Positions 11,631-22,265 of a stretch of 64,000 nt of DNA are shown here, one piece after another. The notes beneath the pieces were generated by a model that saw only the letters and a list, made by a program, of their open reading frames with translations, did no database searches and had not been told where the DNA came from. The first letter of the stretch is position 1, and each line of letters begins with the position of its first letter. Source of the stretch: Chara braunii (Eukaryota > Streptophyta > Charophyceae > Charales > Characeae); the NCBI GenBank assembly GCA_003427395.1, contig BFEA01000075.1:2414859-2478858 (forward strand). Direction: 5' to 3'. Position numbers and translations under genes: made by a program.

Positions 11631-12017
11631 GTCATAGGAAAGAGGGATGTAAAAGGGAAGGAACTAAGCGATTTAACGAACTACTTGGACTAAATTAATG
11701 TGGGATTGTGAGAGATGTTTGGTTATGCATGCTTGTAGGCTCTCACTCTGGGGCATCTCTTTGATAGTTTAGTTGTTTTAGGTGCTCGCCGAGTGCTAGA
11801 GCTATAGGCAGGTAGGATGGATGATGAGAGGGAAAGCTTGGGATAAGATAGGACTGACTCTACTAGGAGTTAGGATCAGTGTTATCGCACAGCCTCATCA
11901 AGAGGTTGGACAGATTATGGCTGATTCTACCTTCAAAGTAAGTGTCAGAAGGTAGTCCCAAGTATAACTATGCTTTGTCTTTCTGATTTCAGCTTTGTAT
12001 AAATCTTGACAGTCTCC

Positions 12018-12225
12018 TGCTCCTATGGGAAGCGCTGCCGAAATTTTTACAAATCTAAAAGAGTTAGTCATTTTGGACTCATAGAGATTCTGGAAAGGCA
12101 CTTTTCCTACGGGAAGCGCTGCCGAAATTTTGCAGAATTTAGAGAGTTATATTATTTTCAGCTAGGAGAAATCTGGCAATCCATCCTGTTTAGGGGATAT
12201 GCTGCCGGTATTTCTTACATTTTTA
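12018..12225 (+). repeat. Three-fold internal repeat of copy 1
   Basis: The motif CCTATGGGAAGCGCTGCCGA followed by AATTTTTAC occurs at about 12022, 12105 and, diverged, 12186 (spacing about 82). The homologous part of copy 2 (18830-19080) also holds three diverged units, so the triplication predates the split of the copies. Confidence 0.75.
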
Positions 12226-13859
12226 AATAAACATCTGATGTTAGTTAGGAAGATAGGATTATTTCTTGATCACTCAAGCATGGCTTGGGTACTGGCTTGT
12301 GCTGCATTGCAGGTCACCTTTATTCATATTGATTCAAGGCTTGACTATCTTCAAGCTGATTCTATAAGGATCACCTTCTGTTATCCTTGAATAACAGGTC
12401 GGTTTCCGACTCAACTCTAATTCATTCTCGCTACTCAACCTAAAGGCCTTAGCCCCTGTGGATTGAAATATTTCTTTTGGGTTTTTACCCGGACTTTATT
12501 GAATGGCCATTTAAAAAAGACTGAGTGTTTTATTTTGGAAGGTTTGACAAAGGTTGGGGTTTTGTGTGGATAAGGCAAAGGGGTGTGAGTGCAGAGAATG
12601 GTTGAAGTTGACCCCGTGTAGTGTGTGCTTTGTCAATGTGAATCTTTGATGTGATTGCACGTATGTTATGTGAATTGACTTCCAGACTTGGTTTTGCTTA
12701 TGATCATATGTATATATGTTTGAAGGAAGTCACACCGTAATTGTGAGAGTGATCGGCTTCTATCTCATGACTTTTATATCATGTTTCTTGTGTTCGCCCG
12801 ACCCATTGAGGCCGCACATAGTGATTAAGTAGGTGTTGCACTGAGAGAAAAAAGGTTCCCTTTGACCTTTTGCTTCTTAGAGTTATTATGGTTGGACATT
12901 GTAGTCCGTGGCAGCCGTCAAAGTCAAACCCTTTATATTTGACCGCCACGACAGCTTGGAGCTGTCTACTCAACCCCTCTGCACAGGGTGCAGAAGAGGG
13001 TGTGGTCTTCAACCGCACATAGCGGTTGTCTGGCATCGAGAGATTACCCCTCAAAGCGTCTGTCTGTCGACACTTGAGCGTCGAACGCGACCCTCGAGAT
13101 TATCAAGGGCCGCGAGGCTACGAATACTATATAGTACCCCATCAGCGCGAGTGCTTGCGTATGCCCGCATGGCTGGTTGATATGAGGAGGCCATGCGCTC
13201 GCTCGGTACTTATAAGGAAAATCCAGCGCGCGATACCTATTTGATTCTTGCTGCATAGAGTTATGGGTCGGATACTGAAGGGACTAGGAGTATTGTTGTG
13301 TCGTGGTGTTGTTTGTAGTGGTTGTTTTGTGTGTGTCCATGTGTTATGCGTGGTGAGTGTGAGTGTTGTGGCGTAACGCGTGGTGTGTAGGGTTCGTCCT
13401 AGTCAACCGACTACGGGTCGCACTTGGGACTTCAGCCCCCAGTGTGTCGATTCGCGTGTGTGTTTGATTGTGGGCGTTCGACCGCACGTACCCCCTATGC
13501 TACAGCGAGCGAGAAACGCCCTCGGTTGGGCCACGTCTGCAATTGAATATGAAAAGCTTTCGCATGTGGTTCAGTAGCTCGACGGGGATACGCCCACCTA
13601 AGGGATGGTGACAGCTCCCGCAGGTGGAGGTAAGCGGTGCCTCGCGTGACCCTGTCCTGTCGTAGGGGCTCGCGAGTGGTACGGCTGGCGCACTCGGCCG
13701 GAGCGGCAAACGCTCTTCGCGACAAGTCCTGCCAAATCCTGCGTGACGCGGCCGGGAGGGTCCCCATGCGGGACCGATGCGCTCGACAGCGGTAGAAAGC
13801 AACGGGCGGCGTTAGCGAATCGAGCGCGGGTTCCGACAAAGGGGGAGGGGTGGTTCGGG

Positions 13860-14125
13860 TCGAGGGTGCCCGAGTGGGAAGAGGAAGTAGGGGGGTTAGG
13901 AGAATCCTAAACCTAAGAAAAACCCTAAGGAACCTTAACCGGAGTTTGGGTGGTTAGGGTTGGGTACCGGTGACCTAATCAAGAAAATAAAATAGCAGCC
14001 ATAGAAGGGAGGGGGAGAAAAAAAAAAAAAACAATGAATGTTTTAGAGAAAAATAAAAATAAATAAATAATAAAAATACCTAAAGAAATAAGTAAACAAA
14101 ATGTAAAGAAAATATATATATATAT
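13860..14125. other. Short spacer with telomere-like words, then A-rich DNA
   Basis: 13880-13970 contains scattered AACCCTAA and TTAGGGTT words, too irregular for a telomere repeat. A-rich sequence with (TA)n follows to 14125. No gene. Confidence 0.5.
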
Positions 14126-14205
14126 CACAGCCCCTCGTTTGTTGTCCTCTTCTCCCTCTCTGCCTACGGTTTACCGGGCAGTTCTATTTGACGATATATA
14201 TATAC
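14111..14205 (+). repeat. Ribozyme-associated repeat, body only (plus orientation)
   Basis: A (TA)n run is followed by CACAGCCCCTCGTTTGTTG, CTTCTCCCTCTCTGCC and TTTACCGGGCAGTTCTATTT, ending GACGATATATATATA. It matches the body of the hammerhead-associated repeat at 25365-25491 but lacks the ribozyme part. It forms a facing inverted pair with 14428-14540. Confidence 0.85.
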
Positions 14206-14211
14206 ACATTA

Positions 14212-14400
14212 GGCTACCAGCCGGGCCGTCCGGGTCCAGGATGGCCAGCCCGTGCAAAGACTAGGGAAGGTCCCACAAAAAAAAAAAAAAAAAAAACGGA
14301 AAAAAAACTATGTTATGCAGAAAAATGAACTGAACAATGTTTGCCTGAGGGTCACATCGAAATTATTCACCAAATTTAGAGTAAAAATTAAAATGTTAAT
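14212..14400 (+). repeat. Dispersed repeat, GC block plus A-run plus conserved 3' part
   Basis: A GC-rich block (GCCGGGCCGTCCGGGTCC) is followed by an A-run and then ACAATGTTTGCCTGAGGGTC. The same order and a related 3' part (ACAACTTTTGGCTGAGGGGC) occur at 37606-37850, so this is a dispersed family of unknown class. Confidence 0.5.
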
Positions 14401-14427
14401 ATATATGTATATATATTCTATTTGACG

Positions 14428-14540
14428 ATATATATATATATCGTCAAATAGAACTGTCCGGTAAACCGTAGGCAGAGAGGGAGAAGAGGACAACAAACGA
14501 GGGGCTGTGACAAACTGTTTCGTCGGAGTTTCATATATAT
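14428..14540 (-). repeat. Ribozyme-associated repeat with 3' half of a hammerhead
   Basis: Minus strand: GAAACTCCGACGAAACAG (the distal side of hammerhead stem II, the GAAA core and helix III), then TTTGTCACAGCCCCTCG and the common body, ending CTATTTGACGATATA. The 5' half of the ribozyme is replaced by TA-rich sequence. Part of the palindrome at 14420-14452 (TTTGACGATA and its complement around a TA run). Confidence 0.8.
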
Positions 14541-14892
14541 TTGGCCCGGTTGGACAAGTGACCTAGGGCCACTCTAGTAGCCTAGTATATATATTTTTAT
14601 TTTTATTTTTATTTTAAATTTTCGGTAGCATTTCGCCTCCTTCGAGGAGCATAAATGTGCCGTAGGAAAATAAGAATCAAATAAGAATCAAGAAACTAAA
14701 TAAAAGAGTGGAAAAAATTTACAGACGGATCAAAATTTTTCGGCAACACTTCGCCTCCGTAGAGAAGCAAGAGTGCATCGCTGAGAGAAAAAAGAGAGAA
14801 GAGCAATACTATGTACACCAAGATGAGCAAGGGGAAAAGACTAAAAGACTACTTCACACAAGAGCAAGGTCTTCCTAAGTAATGCACAAGAT

Positions 14893-15437
14893 TGTGAAGG
14901 GTAGAGAGGAAAGGGATAAAGGAAGAAATAAACAAAATAGAGAGGTTGGGGGAAAGAAGGAAAGGGGATGGTGGAGAGAGATTCAAACGTAAATAGAAAA
15001 GAGGATGAAAAGAAAAGAAAATAAATAAATAAAATAGAGTAAAATAGTAAATGGTGGGAGAGGAGAAGATAAAGAGGGAAGGGAAATAAGAGATTGAGAG
15101 GGGAAAAAAAAAAAGAAAAAAAGTAGGGTGGAGAAAGGGAAGAAAGGAAAGTGATAAAGTATGAGGGAACCGAATTTGGGAAAGAAAGAGTGGTGGAAGA
15201 AAAGGTGGGGTGGGGAAAGTAAAAAGAGGAGGGGAAGGAGGCATTGGAAGGTGGGTAAGGGGTTGAGGAGTGAAATGAGAAGGAGAGAAGGAGAAAGTTG
15301 AGAAAGGTAGGGAGAGGGGTAGTGAGAGTGATTACAGGGAAGTGGGTGAGGTAGAAGAGGAAGAAGTAGAGGGGGTAAGTAAGAGGAAAGAGAAGAGGTA
15401 GAGAAAGTGGAGTAGTGGAGAGAGGGAAGAGAGAGGT
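14893..15437. repeat. 545-base purine-rich tract
   Basis: The plus strand is almost entirely A and G over this stretch, with few C/T interruptions and no simple repeat unit. Minus-strand frames (Ser/Pro/Phe/Leu only) are by-products of composition. Confidence 0.9.
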
Positions 15438-15439
15438 GA

Positions 15440-15944
15440 TACCTGGTCCTTGTGTCTCCAAGGGTTCAAGGTATACCAGGACTAGGAGGGTCTTGGCCTT
15501 CGCTGTGGCAAGCCAGCTGGAGGAGGGATGGGGTTGAGATTTTGATCAGCCTCTACAGGCAGTACTACAAATCCAGGGTGTGTTGTGTGAGCAGGCCCTC
15601 ACCGGTGTAGAGCAGCCCCCTGATCAGGGGGGTCTTCAAACTATGAAGAGGACTGCCCGTCTGGCCAGCGTGCTACAATCGCCGCTCCTATCGAGGAATC
15701 ACCTCGCATACTAGTCCTAACCCCGTCTCAGGCCCACCTCGAGCCACGTCGGAACGTGGGGGGGGGGGGGCAAATTGTTCACCCGCTTCCTTCGACCATC
15801 GGAAGCTCCACATACGCGCCCGGAACTGATCCTACCCCCGCTGAAAATTGGTCTCGAGAACCGTCGAAACGCAAGGGGAAGGGGGGGGGGGGGGGGAGGG
15901 GGGGCGGCGAAAAGTGTCTTCCGTCATTCCCGGCCACACGCACC
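15440..15944. other. Unassigned spacer
   Basis: Holds a G10 run (15759-15768) and a G-rich run near 15883-15905. No gene recognised. Confidence 0.4.
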
Positions 15945-16090
15945 ACTTGGCGCAGTGGTTATCACGCTATTCCGCACTTTCCCCCTCCCGCCGCCTGCCC
16001 AAGTTCAAACCCCACTCGCTGCAAAAAGTGTGATTACCTTCACACAAATTTTCCCTCTGGCAAAATTTGCCAGCCGTCGCCACTGGGACC
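15945..16090 (+). repeat. tRNA-derived SINE
   Basis: A box CTTGGCGCAGTGGTTATCAC and B box AAGTTCAAACCCC, about 50 bases apart, sit at the head, followed by an unrelated tail to about 16090. The order fits a Pol III SINE. It lies inside what would be the interior of the minus-strand LTR element at 16316-16640, so it may be a later insertion. Confidence 0.6.
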
Positions 16091-16315
16091 AACACAGATC
16101 TTGGAAAAGAAGAGGGCTTCAACCCTTTTCAACACGTAGACAAACAAAATCGCCTGTTGTTGCTACTTCCACCCGCAATGATGGCAGTTGACCGCCTTTG
16201 CACCTGCCAGATGCTCCATAGCGTACGTAATGATGGCGGGCAGATCCTGTACAGTACTTTCCCGAACGGAAAAGCACAACGATCACAAGGGTGGGAGGGC
16301 GGGATCAAGGATCGA

Positions 16316-16332
16316 TCCCGCTCTGATACCAA
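16316..16332 (-). other. Primer-binding site matching initiator tRNA-Met
   Basis: Minus strand reads TTGGTATCAGAGCGGG directly after the LTR end at 16333. TGGTATCAGAGC is the classic plant PBS complementary to the 3' end of initiator methionine tRNA, so this fixes the LTR boundary and orientation. Confidence 0.85.
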
Positions 16333-16640
16333 TGTGGCGGACTCACCAGGTGTGGTGCTCCGCCTGGGATAGAGATGGAGATAAAGGATGAGAGTGGAGC
16401 AAGATGACAAAGCGCAACTCCTGTGTAAGACTGCAACGCACGTACTCAAAGTTGTGCGAATGTAGAATGCCCCAAGTACAGACTCTGGTTGGGATATACC
16501 CCAGCGGACTGACTGGACTGGACTAGACTGGCTGGTACCGACCGAGGTATCGGCCTGGACAGGACTACCCCCAATACAACACAGGCCTGTGAGAACCGGC
16601 CAAGGGGTTGGTCTCACATGCCAACCAGAGGTCCGCTACA
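16333..16640 (-). mobile_element. LTR (308 bp) of a minus-strand LTR retrotransposon
   Basis: On the minus strand the segment starts TGTAGCGGACCTC and ends GGTGAGTCCGCCACA, giving TG...CA ends within an imperfect terminal inverted repeat (TGTAGCGGAC/GTCCGCCACA). It abuts the PBS. Its outer border falls exactly where the similarity of non-coding copy 2 begins, suggesting insertion at that edge. No second LTR or coding region is found; the interior is lost or displaced within about 200 bases. Confidence 0.8.
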
Positions 16641-16829
16641 TTATTCCCCTAAACTCTACACATTTGTAGTTTGATTGAGTCACATATCTGAGTCTCTATT
16701 TTTGCTTTCATTAATCAGATTGAAATCAAAGAAATTGTATATGAATTTTGAACTTATCTGTTTAAATTCAAATAAAAAGGGAATGAACTAAGGGAAGGTG
16801 AGAGGAAGGTGGTTTTGCTTGACTGATTG

Positions 16830-17560
16830 GGTCGTCAGATATTGTAAATAAGAGGAATGGTTTAGCCGCTTTGTTTATTTTCGTTCTCTAAAAGGATCAG
16901 ACATTATTTCTAAGATATTTGGTCTGGTTGCTATATTTTTTTCGACTTGTTTTCATACAATGTTTCTAAGATGAATGGTCTGATTATTTTTTTTTGGGGG
17001 GGGGGGGTGTCTGAATGATTGTTAAAGGTTGAGCAATGTTGCTAAGATGATTGGTATTACCGCATGTTTTATTATAAGTGGTTTTTTAACGGATTATGGG
17101 TATCATTTCTAAAATGAATGGTTGAGAGCTCCCTAATTCTTTTTTTGTATTTATGAATGATTCAATTTTTTTATATGTTTCTTTTTATGGAGGTTCATAC
17201 CAAAATACTAAATAATGTTTCGAATAAAATTGACTTAATTTGAAGTCGCGCATCTAGTATAAATTGAGAATGCAAGTTTTTATACTAACTATGTTATATA
17301 TATGTATGAACAAGGTTAGTCACACATTGTTTATAAGATTAATGGTCTCACTATTGCCTTATCACAAAGAATAAAATATCGACTAATAATATAATTGAAG
17401 GTAACTTGGACATACTTAGCATTACTTATAAGATGAATAGTTCAGTTTTACGTCCACATTGACGACAAAGTGCAGAAAATAATTTAAAATTTGTTTATTA
17501 AACAGTTTAAGACCGACTATACATTGTTCCGAAGATGAATGGTATAGTGACATGCCCAAA
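16830..17560 (+). repeat. Hairpin array of copy 2, different loop sequence, same geometry
   Basis: The loop is again 19 nt but close to ATTGTTTCTAAGATGAATG. Paired arms: 16896-16902 with 16922-16928 (ATCAGAC/GTCTGGT, one G-T pair) and 17516-17522 with 17542-17548 (ACTATAC/GTATAGT, perfect). Further units near 16956, 17315 and 17405 pair partly. A last unit may lie at 18500-18560. Positions correspond to the array in copy 1. Confidence 0.75.
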
Positions 17561-17621
17561 GAAGAGAGAAGTAGTTGTGCAACTTGTTCGTATATAATTA
17601 AAGCAAAGTTTGATGTTGTTT

Positions 17622-17779
17622 TTAAACCACCATTACTTGACACAACTATGAGCCGCGAAAAAAAATAGAGTAGAAACATTTATAGTTAGATGAATTTGAG
17701 CGCTCATGTAGTGGTCGGTACGTTTTCTAAAATTGTGGCGCGTTAACGGACACAACTTTAGGAAGTACCGGTGATTTAA
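17622..17779 (-). mobile_element. TTAA-flanked MITE, family A, copy 1
   Basis: 158 bp bounded by TTAA on both sides, with inverted ends close to ACCACCAGTACTT (here ACCACCATTACTTG and AAGTACCGGTGAT). The interior contains the family words AACGCGCCACAATTTTAG (minus strand) and CGCGG. Related to copies at 30424, 31665 and 49066. No coding capacity. Confidence 0.85.
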
Positions 17780-17879
17780 ACCAACACCACCACCGCCGAC
17801 CTAAATTCACCTCTCCCGGCCTTACGGATCGGGTTCTTAAGGGGGGCGACAATTGATAGGTGCAGGCGGGTCCAGTCCA

Positions 17880-18480
17880 GGGATTTTTAAGCGTCAACTT
17901 TGGCGATTTTTCTCTCTTAGAAAAATTCAAAAAAAAAATCTGAAAGCTTAAGACTTTGTAGATTATATTATGATCTTTAAAAAAAAAATATCAAAAAAAA
18001 ATAAAAAATAAAAAATTAGACTATTAAATAAATGTCACCGTGTTTCGTCACATTTTTCATTTTTGTCACTCTACAACATGTGAGCCAATGAAAAAAGTAC
18101 CCCAACTTCTACGATTTTTTGCGCGCAGAAGGATGACTCAACAACTTTGCAAATTGACAGGCCTGTAAATTTGATCGTGAAATTTTTATAATTGTTTTTT
18201 TTAAGTTTTAAAGATCGTGAAGAAAATATCGCGCCAATTTATCTCATTTTTCATTTTTGTCGCTCTATCACGTATTGACAACGGGCAAAGTACCCCGACT
18301 TCAACGATTTTTCACATCCAATACAATACTCTAAAATTTATGAAACTTAGAGGGTCCGCAGATTTCGTCATGATCTTTCTATGAAAAATATTAAAAAATA
18401 AAATAAAAAATCAACCGTGAAATGAATTGCGAGGGCAATTTGATGGATATTCAAATTTGTCACTCCGCCAGTTTCCCCTA
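17880..18480. repeat. AT-rich tandem repeat, about 195-bp unit, 2.5 copies
   Basis: The words CATTTTTCATTTTTGTC, GTACCCC, AACTTC.ACGATTTTT and CATGATCTTT recur in the same order at about 18045-18120 and 18245-18310, with partial copies either side. Absent from copy 1 of the non-coding element, so inserted or expanded after the split. Confidence 0.7.
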
Positions 18481-19149
18481 TAGTGCTAACGGTAGCCCTC
18501 ATGGACCTGTGTTATAGGTACAGCAGGGGTAATGGTGGTTTAAGATGAATGGCCTAACTCTATGTCATATGTAAGGTTGAAATAAATGGTCAATTATATG
18601 AGGGATTAACGAACTACGTTGTAAAAACAACTTGTGATATTTAGTGGGAGTACTTACCTTGGTTGTATGCGCCTTCTTGTGAGTTGGTACGAGTTTGTTT
18701 TTTTATAGTTAGCTGTTTGAGATGCTCGCCATGTGCTGAAGCGATAGGAGTTAGAAAACTTTTGTTCTTACAAAGTCAAAGTTTGTTTTAATTTCAGATT
18801 CTTACTTAACATAAATCTTAGGAGTTTACTTCTCTAGAGAAAGTGTTACTAAAAATTTTGCTAATTTAAAGAGTTAGACAAATTTGACTTTGTATATTTT
18901 TATTTTTATTTTTAATTTAATATTTAGTTTTTGTATAAATTATGAAAAGTTACTTTTTATAGGAAAAGTGCTAACGAAATTTTCTTAGATTTGAGGATAA
19001 GTATTATTTTTGTTTTTGGAAATTTTAACAATTTACCCTATCTAAGTAAAAATATCGCCGAAATTTTTACTAATTTATGGTGCTGACCAAAGATGGGTTA
19101 ACTCGTTTACAAAAAAAAAAAATTCGCAATTACTAAATCACTGGTTACT

Positions 19150-19447
19150 CAGAATCATGGATATTCTGTTGAGTTTTCCTGTTCTACATATGGTATATCA
19201 TTTTCAATATTCAATAGCCAATTGTTTGACTATAGTCGTAGGAAGTCTAGTTTTTACTTTTATATGTGGTATTCATTCTTGTTTGACTCTTGGATTGAGA
19301 TCTACAGACTCTCGAAAAACCAGTTTCTTCCTTTTTACCACATTGCCTAAAAGATGGGTTAAAACTAAATTAAAGGAAGTTGAAATAAGTTGTGGTATGG
19401 GGTTTATCCTCCACACTCTTAAGTGTAACGAGGGTACCGGTCTGTAA
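19150..19447. other. Extra segment of copy 2, open frame of 96 codons, not recognised
   Basis: Sequence between blocks that are nearly adjacent in copy 1 (about 12290-12330). The plus frame 19157-19447 is open and hydrophobic at its N terminus. The minus strand has a frame with FNLVLTHLLGNVV and VDLNPRVKQE. Neither matches a family I know, so no function is assigned. Confidence 0.3.
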
Positions 19448-20870
19448 TGTGTTGCTTCGATTTTATTTAAAGCTTGAATAATTTCGGTATGATCCTTTAA
19501 GGATTGACCACTTCTGTTATCATTCGATAACAAGTCGGTTTATAACCCAACTTTAATTCACTATCGCGACCTAACCTAAGACCTGAACCATGTGTGGGTT
19601 GATTGTTTCATTGGGTTTGTACCCGGACTTTACTTAAATGTTTATTTCAGAAAGGCTCGGTGTTTTCCTTTATGGGAAGGTTGGATAAAGGTTTGTATTT
19701 GTGTGAATAATGCAAGGGCTTTGAGTGTGGAGAGCGGTAAAAGTTGACCCCTCGTAGTGTGTGGTTGGTTAGTGTTGAACTTTTGTGTGATTGCAGATAT
19801 GTTTTAAATTTGAATTTAAGATTTGACTTTGTCTGCGGCCGCTTGCATATTAAAAGAGAGTCACATTGTGATTGTGAGAGTGATTACCTCGTGTTCAATG
19901 ACCCACAATGATGATACTCTGTGTACTCGCGCGACTTGATTGACCATGCGTGAGGATTGAGTGGGTTTGGTTGAGAGAAAAAGAAGATCTCCTAAAGTCC
20001 CCTTGTTAATTTATTTTGGTGTAACGTTAAAAGTTCGTGGCAGAAGGGTTAGCTCGCTACTTTTAGTACGACAGACAGCTCGTCACCACTTTGATTCTCT
20101 TTTGTCCTCAGCGTCTTCTTACCCTGTTTCACTTGGGGCACAACAGAGTGCATAGAGACAACGAAATGTTCGGTATGCTTCTACGCTCACGAAGAGATTG
20201 ATCCCTCAACGCGTGAGTTATAGTATAACATCATTCGAACTCCATATATATTCATGCATGGCTAGTTGATATGATGAGGCATGCGTTGGCGCGCCATTTA
20301 TTCGTAGTCTCACGCGCGATGCCTACTCGTTCATGCACCGAAGAGTTATGGGACGAGTTGAAAAGGGACTAAGCGCAAATTGCACATTAGCTTAAGTTTT
20401 ATAAGAGAAGTATCGCGTTGTTAAATCGACCGTCCTAGTCGACTGGCATAGGATCGCATGCCTAAAGCGTCGGTTCGCGCACTGGTTCAATTCGGGTGTT
20501 GACCGCTCGTACCCCCTATGCTACAGTGAACGAGAAACACCCTCGAATGTACCACCTTTGCGTATTGCGTATGAAAATATTTTCGTATTTAGCTTAGTAG
20601 CCCGGCGGGGATACACATACCTAAGGGTGGTGACAACCCCTTGGGTAAAGGTAAGCTGTACCTCATGTGACTCTATCTTGTCATAGTAGATCACGAGATG
20701 AATGGTCGGCGCACTGGGTAGGAGCGACAAAAATGCATCGTTGTTTGCATTCGTGAAGTCATGCTAATCCTGCGTGATGCGACCTGGAGGGTCCCCCTGT
20801 GGAATCGATGCGTTCGACATCGCTTTCTTTCTATTGCTAACAATTTGAGACATATTCCCAGAGTCCGTCA

Positions 20871-21449
20871 TGCTTTTTTTCTCGTCAGCTTGGCCAATTT
20901 GGCCGAGGCATGGAGAGAGGGCGAAAGAGTGATGAAAAAAACTAAAGCAAGAGGAAAGAGAGAATGAGGAAGCCACGAAAGGATTTGGCGAACTCTCACG
21001 CATGCTCACGTGAGAGCGAGCGAGTTAGTGATACCGACCGAGAGGATCCAATTGACTATCTAAGTTGGTTGGCACAAAGTTTACCCCTGACGCCTTTTTT
21101 TCCATTTATTACCGTTCTATTTTGTTTTATTATCGTTGCTTGACATGCCTTTGCTCGCGCGACAATTAGTACCTTTTCCCGCTTGCAAAACAAATATGCG
21201 GCGGTTAACACGGGGGGTCCGGGAAATGAACGACCAATCGTGCTCAAAAGCACGGATATAAAAAAAAAAAAAACTAAATAAAAAACAATGGTCGTGGCTG
21301 AAAGCACGAGGCAAGGCACGTGGGGAAAGGTACAAGTGGTTCATTCTCATTTAGTACGACGAGGAAGATTCATTCTTCTTGTGACGATAGGGAAGATTCA
21401 TTCTCATTTGGTACATCTGGAAGCGTGCGGGGGGAGGAGGAGGGGGGGA

Positions 21450-21452
<3 letters not shown>
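20871..21452. other. Unassigned region
   Basis: Contains the short repeat GAAGATTCATTCT(C/T) at about 21363 and 21391. A diverged form (GGGAGATTCATTCTTAT) occurs at about 29016. No gene recognised. Confidence 0.4.

Positions 21453-21506
<54 letters not shown>
21453..21506. repeat. (GA)n microsatellite
   Basis: Uninterrupted GA run. Reading frames across it are artefacts. Confidence 0.99.
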
Positions 21507-21508
<2 letters not shown>

Positions 21509-21911
21509 TCGCCACATTCGCGGCGGCGCTCTTGACAGGATGCCGAGATTGTCTCTCTCTCTCGGGGGCTGCATATTTCAAATGTGCCAAATGAGAAAGA
21601 AACTTTTCATTCTCATTTTGCACATTCCAAACGTCTCTGTGCATCTCTCCGTCTCTCTCTCTCTCGTTTCATTACTTTGTTTTTATTTTTTCATGTTTTT
21701 TTTAATAGTAAAATCTGGATTATTATTATTATTATTATTTTTTTTTAAGGCTAATTCTTTGAAGCCCAACCAATTCAATTACCTGTCAAATCTGGACAGG
21801 ACGGCCTTTCAGGCATTTTTTTATGTCATAATAGTATTACGGGGAACCCCGTAGCAGCCACATCCGTGCTCAAGCCTCCAACGAGGGAACATGCGGGAGC
21901 TGCACCCACCA

Positions 21912-22265
21912 GAATTTGCAGTATACCCATAAGTTGAGATATATGCCAAAATGCTGCTGAAATATGTGGGTAGAGCGGAATGCCCTTTTGGGCCGAGACC
22001 TTTGTGTTGTGTCCCTGTCAGGTGTGTGTGCATCTTTGCAATCTGGACCGCTTTGTCTGGGCCTTGGCCTTTTGCAATAGCGCCTGGGAGAAGTTAGCAA
22101 GTACTGGGGCATTTTGCAAAGTTGGTCCTGGTAGGGGTATATTGCAAAGATGAGAGTCCAACCGACACTAGGGGTATTTCACCATTTTTTGTTTGGTCAG
22201 AGGGGCATTCACTAGGGGCATTTTGGCATATATCTCAACTTATGGGGGTATTTTGCAAACTATCC
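21912..22265. mobile_element. Foldback element with about 45-bp inverted ends
   Basis: The left end holds CATAAGTTGAGATATATGCC and the right end (22217-22265) its complement GGCATATATCTCAACTTATG, each continuing into matching TTTGCA(G/A)(T/A)A words. The interior repeats TTTTGCAA words. It looks like a Mutator-type MITE, but target duplication is not clear. Confidence 0.6.

Larger units (their letters stand above)
10165..13840 (+). repeat. Long non-coding element, copy 1 of 2
   Basis: Collinear with 16641-20870 along most of its length. Shared landmarks: a start near TTATTCCTTTGG, a hairpin array (10371-11630), a three-fold internal repeat (12018-12225), the block TACCCGGACTTTA, and a strongly conserved end running from TACCCCCTATGCTACAG (about 13490) to GGAGGGTCCCC (about 13755). 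Base by base the copies look roughly 70-75% alike by eye. No long open frame exists in either copy. Family unknown; it could be a non-autonomous LTR-type or foldback element, or a diverged segmental duplication. Orientation is arbitrary. Confidence 0.75.
16641..20870 (+). repeat. Long non-coding element, copy 2 of 2
   Basis: Direct-orientation homologue of 10165-13840. Shared landmarks include the hairpin array, GATGCTCGCCATGTGCT (copy 1: GGTGCTCGCCGAGTGCT), the triple repeat, TACCCGGACTTTA (both), TACCCCCTATGCTACAG (both), CGGGGATAC and TGGAGGGTCCCC. It is longer because of a MITE at 17622-17779, AT-rich tandem sequence at 17880-18480 and an insertion at about 19150-19440. AT content is clearly higher than in copy 1. 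Confidence 0.75.

Noticed and set aside
14841-15461. 206-codon minus-strand frame
   Set aside because: Composed almost only of Ser, Pro, Phe, Leu, Tyr and Thr because the minus strand is pyrimidine-rich. No domain.
18645-18660. GTACTTACCTTGG as a U1 snRNA 5' end
   Set aside because: Too short, and the rest of U1 does not follow.
10165-20870. The two non-coding copies as the LTRs of one retrotransposon
   Set aside because: They are too different (roughly 70-75% alike by eye) and no PBS or coding interior in the right place links them. The PBS at 16316 belongs to a minus-strand LTR between them.
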